From contig JAAZCB010000751.1 of the NCBI GenBank assembly GCA_012513545.1, forward strand, positions 1 to 5,344: a stretch of 5,344 bases of DNA. Direction: 5' to 3'. The stretch comes from Clostridiaceae bacterium (GTDB lineage Bacteria; Bacillota_A; Clostridia; Acetivibrionales; Acetivibrionaceae). Both the position numbers and the translations under genes were made by a program. Below, piece by piece: positions 1 to 5,344 of the stretch; position 1 is the stretch's first letter; each line of letters begins with the position of its first letter. The notes below the pieces were generated by a model. The model searched no databases, was not told where the DNA came from, and saw only the letters and a list, made by a program, of their open reading frames with translations.

Positions 1-324
1 GAAATAGAATGTCTTGGCAGGAAGGATAATCAGGTTAAAATTCGCGGTTATAGGATAGAACTTGAAGAAATCGAGAATTGTATTTTATTATCCCAGCTTG
101 TCAGATCAGCAGCAGTTATTGTAAAGACAGATTCACAAGGTATGATGGTGCTAAGTGCATATGTTGTGTATAACGATAAGGTGTGTCATGATGAATTAAA
201 GTCATTTATGCAAAAAAGGCTTCCAGAATACATGATTCCTGCTGAATTTGTTGCTATTGAGGAGATGCCTCTGACGCAAAACGGAAAAATAAATAGAAAC
301 GTGTTAAGCGGAAGAAACAACTAA
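1..324 (+). CDS. NRPS-type adenylation domain protein, C-terminal part (5' end outside window)
   Basis: This is the C-terminal 107 residues of an AMP-forming adenylation enzyme of the NRPS family, which activates an amino or aryl acid with ATP and loads it onto a carrier protein. Frame 1 is open from the first base to a TAA. The fragment holds the A8 hinge motif (residues 6-25, beginning GRKDNQVKIRG and continuing YRIELEEIE), A9 (LPEYMIP, residues 74-80) and A10 (NGKINR, residues 94-99), where K96 should be the catalytic lysine of the adenylation step. The substrate-binding pocket motifs lie upstream and are not visible, so the substrate cannot be predicted. The protein stops about eight residues after A10 with no carrier domain, as in free-standing adenylation enzymes. 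Alternatively it is a truncated module (see the following gap). A DltA-like or other single-domain ligase cannot be excluded, but the A8-A10 motifs are typical of NRPSs. Confidence 0.93.
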   Translation, partial: EIECLGRKDNQVKIRGYRIELEEIENCILLSQLVRSAAVIVKTDSQGMMVLSAYVVYNDKVCHDELKSFMQKRLPEYMIPAEFVAIEEMPLTQNGKINRNVLSGRNN

Positions 325-484
325 ACGGTTACTGCTGATGTGGAAGGCTGCATTAAACAAATTATTTTTCGATGTCACAGGGAATATTAGCTGATTTGAG
401 AATACTAAGGCATTGGTGAAAGGATTATTTATTAGATTTACTATGGTATGAAATTTTTATTAAGTAAAGAGAGGTGTGTTGGCT
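325..484 (+). other. Gap between adenylation and adaptor genes; possible carrier-domain remnant at 325-399
   Basis: There is no complete gene here. Read in the adenylation frame past the TAA, the first codons give TVTADVEGCIKQIIF. After the T5 run at 365-369, the next frame continues DVTGNIS up to a stop at about 397. This resembles helix 1 and the following loop of a peptidyl-carrier domain, at the distance after A10 where a carrier domain normally begins. The phosphopantetheine-serine motif is not recognisable, so any such domain would be dead. I see no terminator hairpin and no convincing promoter in the gap, which favours read-through from the adenylation gene into the adaptor gene. The remnant reading is an inference from a short match. 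Confidence 0.25.
471..476 (+). promoter_or_regulatory. Ribosome binding site deciding the adaptor start
   Basis: GAGGTG lies 8 nt before the ATG at 485. The in-frame GTG at 476 and TTG at 479 overlap or directly abut this site, so neither can use it. The ATG at 485 is therefore the best start. Confidence 0.75.
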
Positions 485-1603
485 ATGAAAAGGTTTGGAA
501 AAGCTGTTGCTGTTACAATTATACTTTTGCTAAGTGCAGCTTGTGCAGAAAAAGAGGAGCAAAATATAGTTATTCCTGCTTCTTCAAATATTGAAATTAA
601 TACTAAAGTAGAAGCCATTGGTACGGTAGATGTAAGAAATATAAAGAATATATTTGTTGATTATCCTGCTATAGTAGAAAAAATACATATAAAAGATGGA
701 AGTTGCGTCAAGAAGGGTGATTTACTAGTTTCACTGGATTTATCCCAGTTTAATAAGCAAATAAGAGACAAGGAATATGAGCTTAATTCTGCTAAACTGG
801 AGCTTTCAAAATATCAGGCAGATGTAGACGATATAAAAAAGAGTATATCAGATAATAAGCGACATTTAGATAATAATACTGATCCGGAATTAATGAAACT
901 TGTAAATGATATGAAGTTTGCGAAGGATTCATACAACAAGGCGTTGGAGAATTTGGAGAAAAAAAGTTCACTGCTTGATCTTGGCATTATAACGCGGAAT
1001 GATTTTGAAGATTTTAAGGAAGACGTTGACAAGCAGAAAAAGGCTCTCGAAGATGCAGAAGTAGCTCTTAAAATTGCAAGGCATAACAAACAAAAGGAAA
1101 TTGATGAACTTCAGTCTATGCTAAACCAAAAGATGAATAATACAAGCGGATTGAACAGTATAGATTTACTAAAAAATAAAATATCAGGGATTGAGGCTGA
1201 TATTAATATCATGAAGAGCAAACTAAACAAGAGTTACATAAGTGAAAAAAATATTGTTTCAGATGTGGTAAATGGTGTAATTTATAATTTGGGTTATGTG
1301 GAAGGTGATTTAGTTAATGGGTCAAAGAAGGTTTTAAGTATTCTTGATACGGACAGTATCTTTATTAAGGCCAATGTAGATGAAGAATTCATTAAGGATG
1401 TAAAAGTAGGTGCAAATGCAACCATAATACCCATTGCTGATAAATCTAAAGAATATAAGGGAATAGTAGTGAATATCCTGGGTAATGCAATAGAGAAGAA
1501 TGAAGAAACGAGTGTACCTGTTGAAATTGAAATTCAGAATAAAGACGATTTTCTTGTCCCCAATTTCAATGTAGATGTAGAGATTGAAACTGAAGGAAAA
1601 TAG
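485..1603 (+). CDS. Probable lipoprotein membrane-fusion (HlyD/MacA-type) efflux adaptor
   Basis: The 372-residue protein looks like the extracytoplasmic adaptor subunit of a transporter, the family that couples ABC or RND pumps to export. An N-terminal signal (MKRFGK, then a hydrophobic stretch at 7-19) ends in LSAAC, so Cys20 is probably lipidated. The serine at -3 makes this lipobox slightly unusual, and a simple N-terminal membrane anchor is the alternative. Residues 52-86 form the first half of a lipoyl/barrel-sandwich domain (AIVEKIHIKDGSCVKKGDLL). Residues 87-250 are charged, heptad-like and predicted coiled-coil hairpin. Residues 255-288 form the second lipoyl half (VNGVIYNLGYVEGDLV). 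Residues 289-335 fit the beta-barrel domain, and the rest the membrane-proximal region. No ATPase or permease gene is present in the window; partners may lie upstream of the adenylation gene. The start was chosen from the Shine-Dalgarno site. Substrate unknown; export of the neighbouring NRPS product is a guess from context. Confidence 0.87.
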   Translation: MKRFGKAVAVTIILLLSAACAEKEEQNIVIPASSNIEINTKVEAIGTVDVRNIKNIFVDYPAIVEKIHIKDGSCVKKGDLLVSLDLSQFNKQIRDKEYELNSAKLELSKYQADVDDIKKSISDNKRHLDNNTDPELMKLVNDMKFAKDSYNKALENLEKKSSLLDLGIITRNDFEDFKEDVDKQKKALEDAEVALKIARHNKQKEIDELQSMLNQKMNNTSGLNSIDLLKNKISGIEADINIMKSKLNKSYISEKNIVSDVVNGVIYNLGYVEGDLVNGSKKVLSILDTDSIFIKANVDEEFIKDVKVGANATIIPIADKSKEYKGIVVNILGNAIEKNEETSVPVEIEIQNKDDFLVPNFNVDVEIETEGK

Positions 1604-1680
1604 TGCTTGGAATAAAATTACAATAATAAACCAGGTTATAAAGAAAAAGTATAAACAGATTGAGAAAGTAAGATGATTAC
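1604..1680. other. Convergent intergenic gap without a clear terminator
   Basis: These 77 bp separate the adaptor gene from the end of the oppositely directed moxR operon. The only fold seen is a weak A/T-rich inverted repeat, AAGTAA/TTACTT with a 5-nt loop at 1666-1682, overlapping the stop codon of the minus-strand gene. It has no GC-rich stem and no proper T-tract, so I do not call it an intrinsic terminator. Confidence 0.5.
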
Positions 1681-2997
1681 TTAAATTTCGCCTTTGGACA
1701 ATTTCCGGACCATTTCAACAGTATCGGAAATGTCCTCTTGGGCAGGAAGTTGTTCACCATACTTGACTTTGTCATATATAATCGTTATTTTTCTGAACTG
1801 ATGCCCAAATTCTCCGGTTGCATCAGTTTTTTTGCATATTTCCCCGGTTGTATCGAATTTTTCGACGGTTATTCCTTTCAAACTCATTGATTTTAATATA
1901 ATGCCATATAAATATTTCATTTTCTCCTGTGGATTTTTAATTTGTTCCGCCAGCTTAAGAGCCGATTTAATGCTTATTTTTCTTCTTCCTCGTTCCTCTT
2001 TTCCTTTATTCCTTGAGGGAACAACTATTTCGACAGTATCTGTATAATACTCAAGCTCAGGTGCTTTTTCTTCTTGTACATGAAATATATACTTAATGAG
2101 TAACTTGAATAAATTTGATAATAGTGCAGCAATTGCAGGTATCAGCTTATATGCTGCCAAAGCTGCCAATGCTGCAATAATTATGTCGATAATAATGCTA
2201 TCCTGGCTGTTTGCCAGAATATCACTTACCTGAGTATTCATTTCAAATTCTCCGGTGCCTTCCCTGAACATAAAAAATGATGTAATTACTAAAATCAGAC
2301 TGATTACATAAGTTAGTGCTAAACCAATCAATTTGAAAATGAAAACAACAACATTCTTTGCATTAAAGAACAGGAGCAAAAAAGCAAAAATCGCCATTAC
2401 ATTATATGTATTATATTCTCTGATTTTTACCGGAAGCCCTGAAGACTTATCGAATCTTTTATTGAAAACGTTGTCTATATTGCTTTGATTCCTTATTATC
2501 AAAACTAAAAACAGGTAAATATATGCTATTATGAAAAAGGATTTCTTCAAATACATGCAGGGTTCAAAAAAAGTGGAGACAGTAAAAGCCGGAATCATTA
2601 CAAACACTGCGATATATACTTTTATACTTTCTACAGACTTGTAATATTCTTTAAAATATGCCCGAACAATTATAAACCCAAATATCGCAGAAACAAAGGT
2701 TTCAAACAACATTACGGCCATACCCTGCCTATAATAACAGATTGCAGTGACTGCTGCCGGAAGTATCAGCACAAAATGAGCCAACAACAGATTCCACTCA
2801 TCATTGATTTTTCTCATAATTAATCTGACAGAAAAATGAATAAATACAGTAATCACAATATAAAATAACACTTCGGAAAATACCGGACTTTTCCCCAATA
2901 AACTAACTTTAATGATTTTAAATATTGGATAAAAACCCAATAGCAACGATATATAAGATAAAATTTTCAGTATTGTTATTCTGATTTTTTCATTCAT
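1681..2997 (-). CDS. Polytopic membrane protein with DUF4129-like C-terminal domain
   Basis: This 438-residue protein is the last gene of the moxR operon. About eight or nine hydrophobic segments are visible, near residues 9-29, 39-61, 67-87, 93-113, 125-145, 151-168, 197-243 (probably two) and 265-305. After residue 308 comes a soluble, charged tail. Its part from about 340 (ALKLAEQIKNPQEKMKYLYG, then GITVEKFDTTGE and a closing IIYDKVKYGE) has the pattern of DUF4129: a helix-rich region, a short T-x-x-E motif after a conserved Gly, and a tyrosine/YG ending. DUF4129 domains often sit at the C-terminus of transglutaminase-core membrane proteins or in stand-alone neighbours of MoxR and DUF58. 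No transglutaminase Cys-His-Asp core is seen here. The ATG overlaps the DUF58 stop as ATGA, with GGAGAG 8 nt upstream, so translation is likely coupled. The molecular role is unknown; a membrane partner of the MoxR ATPase is the best inference. Confidence 0.75.
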   Translation of the reverse strand: MNEKIRITILKILSYISLLLGFYPIFKIIKVSLLGKSPVFSEVLFYIVITVFIHFSVRLIMRKINDEWNLLLAHFVLILPAAVTAICYYRQGMAVMLFETFVSAIFGFIIVRAYFKEYYKSVESIKVYIAVFVMIPAFTVSTFFEPCMYLKKSFFIIAYIYLFLVLIIRNQSNIDNVFNKRFDKSSGLPVKIREYNTYNVMAIFAFLLLFFNAKNVVVFIFKLIGLALTYVISLILVITSFFMFREGTGEFEMNTQVSDILANSQDSIIIDIIIAALAALAAYKLIPAIAALLSNLFKLLIKYIFHVQEEKAPELEYYTDTVEIVVPSRNKGKEERGRRKISIKSALKLAEQIKNPQEKMKYLYGIILKSMSLKGITVEKFDTTGEICKKTDATGEFGHQFRKITIIYDKVKYGEQLPAQEDISDTVEMVRKLSKGEI

Positions 2998-4142
2998 TTA
3001 CGCAACTCTCCTTGGCTAAAACGTGGAATATAAATATCTAAACCATCATAACCTTTTTGTGTACCGGATATATTGATGGCATTTAATCCGATAATGGAGA
3101 CAGAATTATTAACACGCTTGATTCCACTAATAATTTCACATATTTTATCGGTCAGATATGACGTCATTATTATTACTTCAGTGTTTTCATAATGCCGGGA
3201 TATTTCCTCCAAAAAGGACTCAAATTCCTGATTTTTTTTCAGTCTGAGCTTTGAAACAGTCTCCATAAGGTCATTGATATGTTCTTTACTGTTAGCTTCC
3301 TTTGTAAATATTACTTTCTCTGTACCACCTACAGTGCTGCCATTTGAAGCGAATCTTACCGATAAACCTTCCTGCCTTGACTTATCCAGAATAGTTGCTG
3401 CAGCCTTTATACCAAATTCAATATACTCTTTGTATACGACATCATCCGGTTCGCTGTCCTGGGATTGGATATTCAGAATTATTGCAAGCCTTAAGTGGGT
3501 TGTAAAATCATTCTTTCTTACCATAAGACTGCCTTGCTTTGCCGTTGCCTTCCAGTGAATCTGATTTAAGGCGTCTCCCGGGGTGTATTGCCTCGTACCT
3601 GCAAATATGAAAGGGTCATCGATTATCCATCTCTTAACAATTGTATCTCCCAAAAAGCGACTCGCAGGTACAAAGCTTTTTTCCAGCCTTATGGTTGCAG
3701 GATAAACAAGTAATTCTGCACTTGTACTTAAAACGGAAGATGTGGAAGGGAATATTCCCAGTAAGTCTCCACCAACAAGTGTTACTTTATCAATATCATA
3801 GACACCACGCTTTAAGCACTTTACTTTCCAGCGCCTTGTAGTCTTCTGATAACTTCTTAAATAAAAATTACTTGTAATAAATCGGCTTTCCTGGGCTGTA
3901 ACAATATCCTTATTTGCAAACTCAAGCCACCTTGAAGTGTATATTTCAGCCTTAATCCACGGAACAGGTATGATTTTCTTATTATGAATTACTTCTTCAA
4001 AGAATATGTTATCACCCTCATAGGCTTTAGTAACACTGAACTTACAGGAATAGTCAAGTTTGTGAAGAAGATACTTCACCAAAATATACTCTTGACAAAA
4101 AATGAAAAACAATGCCATTGTAATTAGAGCCAGAATTTCCAT
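2994..4142 (-). CDS. DUF58 domain protein (MoxR partner)
   Basis: This 382-residue protein belongs to the DUF58 family, which is regularly encoded beside MoxR ATPases. A single hydrophobic helix (about residues 3-25) anchors it; many relatives have two. A beta-rich region (about 33-150) contains the WxxxCLKRGVYD-type segment at 105-116 and the GDLLGIF turn at 125-131. The family signature is at 183-212: TRQYTPGD, then NQIHWKATAKQGSLMVRKND. The following region has a von Willebrand A-like pattern, but the strand expected to carry the metal-binding DxSxS reads ILNIQSQ (N224, Q226, Q228), so metal binding is probably lost. The ATG at 4142 has AAGGAG 5 nt upstream, and the gene begins 12 bp after the moxR stop. 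Its stop overlaps the next start by 4 bp. Function in the family is unsettled; it is likely a membrane-bound client or adaptor of the ATPase. Confidence 0.9.
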   Translation of the reverse strand: MEILALITMALFFIFCQEYILVKYLLHKLDYSCKFSVTKAYEGDNIFFEEVIHNKKIIPVPWIKAEIYTSRWLEFANKDIVTAQESRFITSNFYLRSYQKTTRRWKVKCLKRGVYDIDKVTLVGGDLLGIFPSTSSVLSTSAELLVYPATIRLEKSFVPASRFLGDTIVKRWIIDDPFIFAGTRQYTPGDALNQIHWKATAKQGSLMVRKNDFTTHLRLAIILNIQSQDSEPDDVVYKEYIEFGIKAAATILDKSRQEGLSVRFASNGSTVGGTEKVIFTKEANSKEHINDLMETVSKLRLKKNQEFESFLEEISRHYENTEVIIMTSYLTDKICEIISGIKRVNNSVSIIGLNAINISGTQKGYDGLDIYIPRFSQGELRK

Positions 4143-4154
4143 AAAAACTCCTTG

Positions 4155-5099
4155 TTAAAACTCTTCAACAGGTACCCTGGTCGTCTGAAGAATTTGTGAA
4201 ATTATATTTTCTGAAGCTTTTGAATCCTGTGACATTGCATAACCTTTTAATATAATTCTGTGAGAAAGAACAGGTACAGACACGTATTTAACATCGTCAG
4301 GGGTAACAAAATCACGTCCCTGAAGGGCTGCATAAGCCCTGGAAGCTTTCATCAGGGCAAGACTTCCTCTTGGGCTGATACCTAAAACAATTTTTTCATT
4401 GTTTCTCGTTGCTTCCGTAATGTCTACTATATAGTCTTTAACCACTCCACTGATTTTTATTTTATTAATGGAATTTTGCGCTTCTGTAATCTCTGTTGCA
4501 TCGGTAACGCTTCCGATTGTGCCAAAGGGACTGCTTTCCTCAAAGCGATCCAGAAGTTTTCTGCTCTCATGGGTAGAGGGATATCCAACTTTCAATCTCA
4601 ATAAAAATCTGTCGAGTTGCGCTTCCGGTAAAGGGAAAGTTCCCTGAATTTCGACCGGATTCTGAGTTGCTATAACCAGGAAGGGAGCAGAGAGCTTTTG
4701 TGTATATCCGTCAACTGTAACCTGATTTTCTTCCATGCATTCCAAAAGACTTGACTGGGTTCTTGGTGTAGCCCTGTTTATTTCATCTGCTAAAAGGATA
4801 TTGGTAAATATGGGACCGGGTCTGAATTCAAACTCACATATTTTTTGATTAAAATAATTTATTCCCATTATATCAGACGGTAAAAGGTCAGGTGTAAACT
4901 GAATCCTACCAAAACTACAAGCTATCGATTTTGCCAGACATTTTGCCAGCATTGTTTTTCCCATCCCGGGAACATCTTCAAGTAAGACATGACCACCGCA
5001 TAAAAGCGAAACTAACATAAGATCTATTGTGTCTTCTTTCCCAACTATTACCGTTGAAATATTAGACCTAATCTTGTCACAAAGCTGCTTTACCTCCAT
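4155..5099 (-). CDS. MoxR-family AAA+ ATPase
   Basis: This 314-residue cytoplasmic ATPase has the usual MoxR length and motif order. Walker A is EDVPGMGKT (residues 41-49, K48 binding phosphate). The MoxR-typical segment FTPDLLPSDIMG is at 68-79 and RPGPIF at 93-98. Walker B is ILLADEINR (101-109, D105/E106). Sensor 1 lies in ATQNP (N147), the arginine-finger segment is EAQLDRF (R164), and sensor 2 is in GISPRG (R244). The C-terminal lid domain ends with TPDDV and a helix containing LSHRI. All catalytic residues appear intact, so an active ATPase is expected. MoxR proteins are thought to act as chaperones remodelling or inserting cofactors into partners, often von Willebrand A or DUF58 proteins. 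It is the first gene of the operon, with a strong promoter and an AAGGAGG site upstream. A specific gene symbol is not justified beyond the family. Confidence 0.97.
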   Translation of the reverse strand: MEVKQLCDKIRSNISTVIVGKEDTIDLMLVSLLCGGHVLLEDVPGMGKTMLAKCLAKSIACSFGRIQFTPDLLPSDIMGINYFNQKICEFEFRPGPIFTNILLADEINRATPRTQSSLLECMEENQVTVDGYTQKLSAPFLVIATQNPVEIQGTFPLPEAQLDRFLLRLKVGYPSTHESRKLLDRFEESSPFGTIGSVTDATEITEAQNSINKIKISGVVKDYIVDITEATRNNEKIVLGISPRGSLALMKASRAYAALQGRDFVTPDDVKYVSVPVLSHRIILKGYAMSQDSKASENIISQILQTTRVPVEEF

Positions 5100-5106
5100 A
5101 TATGCA

Positions 5107-5113
5107 CCTCCTT
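5107..5113 (-). promoter_or_regulatory. Ribosome binding site of the moxR gene
   Basis: AAGGAGG on the minus strand lies 7 nt before the ATG whose first base is 5099. It is a full consensus site and fixes the start. It lies only a few bases after the predicted transcription start. Confidence 0.9.
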
Positions 5114-5123
5114 CTTTACATAA

Positions 5124-5152
5124 ATTATAGAATTTAAATAAGAGTGTGTCAA
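5124..5152 (-). promoter_or_regulatory. Consensus housekeeping sigma promoter of the moxR operon
   Basis: On the minus strand, TTGACA (5147-5152) and TATAAT (5124-5129) are separated by exactly 17 bp. This matches the sigma-A/sigma-70 consensus at all twelve positions. Initiation is expected near 5116-5118, giving an untranslated leader of less than 20 nt before the ATG, most of it the ribosome binding site. No room remains for a riboswitch or leader attenuator. It would drive all three minus-strand genes. The assignment is by eye; the transcription start is inferred. Confidence 0.88.
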
Positions 5153-5344
5153 GAAAACAAAAGCTGTCTTTCTGGTTTTATGCCAATGTTGGAGTAGATG
5201 GATATACAATATTATCCATTAATTTATGAGCACCAGGAACTCTTACAATCCTATAAGCCGAAAAGTTGAATTCAGCTAAGAGTTAAGTTTAACGAAGGGT
5301 GCATTTAATTATCGTGAACCATATTATGGAAAGAACATTGCATA
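5153..5344. other. Upstream region without a recognised gene
   Basis: I see no protein gene that can be supported here, on either strand. A 23-codon open stretch (5198-5269, +) lacks a properly spaced ribosome binding site, and a 33-codon minus-strand stretch (5178-5279) lacks a good start. Two small inverted repeats are present (5198-5219 and 5282-5293). The area may hold upstream regulatory DNA of the moxR operon or decayed sequence. Confidence 0.5.
5198..5219. repeat. Short inverted repeat upstream of the moxR promoter
   Basis: ATGGATA and TATCCAT face each other across 8 nt. The repeat lies about 45 bp upstream of the -35 box. No T-tract follows, so it does not look like a terminator on either strand. 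It could be a regulator binding site, but A/T-rich DNA yields such repeats by chance and there is no second copy in the window. Confidence 0.3.

Noticed and set aside
396..444. TTGAGA or TTGGTG with TACTAT as a promoter for the adaptor gene
   Set aside because: Box matches are poor and spacings of 20 bp or more are outside the usual range.
476..484. GTG (476) or TTG (479) as start of the adaptor gene
   Set aside because: Both overlap or abut the GAGGTG ribosome binding site, whereas ATG 485 has proper 8-nt spacing and gives a cleaner signal peptide.
814..1089. 91-codon open stretch on the minus strand inside the adaptor gene
   Set aside because: Antisense to the coiled-coil coding region; serine/phenylalanine-rich composition is the expected shadow of Lys/Glu codons, with no family resemblance.
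2151..2178. Repeated GCTGCCAA-like units
   Set aside because: They encode an alanine/leucine-rich membrane helix (AALAALAAY); low-complexity coding sequence, not a functional DNA repeat.
3274..3558. 94-codon open stretch on the plus strand inside the DUF58 gene
   Set aside because: Antisense shadow of a well-supported gene; no recognisable domain. The same holds for 1832-2047 and 3641-3841.
5121..5136. TAAATT-N4-AATTTA inverted repeat overlapping the -10 box as an operator
   Set aside because: Composed only of A and T around TATAAT; such symmetry is expected by chance in a -10 region.
5198..5269. 23-codon open stretch starting MDIQYYPLIYEHQ on the plus strand
   Set aside because: GGAG is only 3 nt from the ATG, a stop precedes it directly, and it is very short; not enough to call a gene.
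5178..5279. 33-codon minus-strand stretch containing YRIVRVPGAHKLMDN
   Set aside because: No suitable start codon or ribosome binding site, stops close upstream, and no family recognised; at best a gene fragment.

Overview
This AT-rich window reads like a clostridial Bacillota chromosome. The support is strong Shine-Dalgarno sites, a consensus housekeeping promoter, AAA/ATA-rich codon use and clostridial-type MoxR-DUF58-DUF4129 gene order. I cannot name a species from the sequence alone.

Layout: positions 1-324 (+) hold the last 107 codons of an adenylation enzyme of the nonribosomal peptide synthetase (NRPS) type, with the A8, A9 and A10 motifs intact. The 160-bp gap after it has no complete gene. 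Its first ~75 bases may be the eroded start of a peptidyl-carrier domain. A probable lipoprotein membrane-fusion (HlyD/MacA-type) adaptor follows at 485-1603 (+). It lies on the same strand as the adenylation gene with no visible terminator between them, so it plausibly belongs to the same biosynthesis/export cluster, most of which lies left of the window.

From 1681 to 5099 the strand switches. A compact three-gene operon is read right to left: moxR-like AAA+ ATPase (4155-5099), DUF58 protein (2994-4142), and a polytopic membrane protein with a DUF4129-like cytoplasmic tail (1681-2997). The genes are 12 bp apart and then overlap by 4 bp (ATGA). A perfect TTGACA-17 bp-TATAAT promoter with a very short leader precedes moxR. 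The set resembles known MoxR/DUF58/transglutaminase cassettes, but the transglutaminase-core gene often found in them is not here; the operon ends at the convergent adaptor gene. MoxR ATPases in such sets are thought to act as chaperones that remodel or activate partner proteins at the membrane.

The right end (5153-5344) has no convincing gene. It carries a 7-bp inverted repeat and short open stretches that I do not consider genes.

No RNA gene, insertion sequence or CRISPR array was recognised. I see no clearly novel system. The most notable points are the orphan adaptor beside the adenylation gene, the possible decayed carrier domain, and the operon without a transglutaminase.
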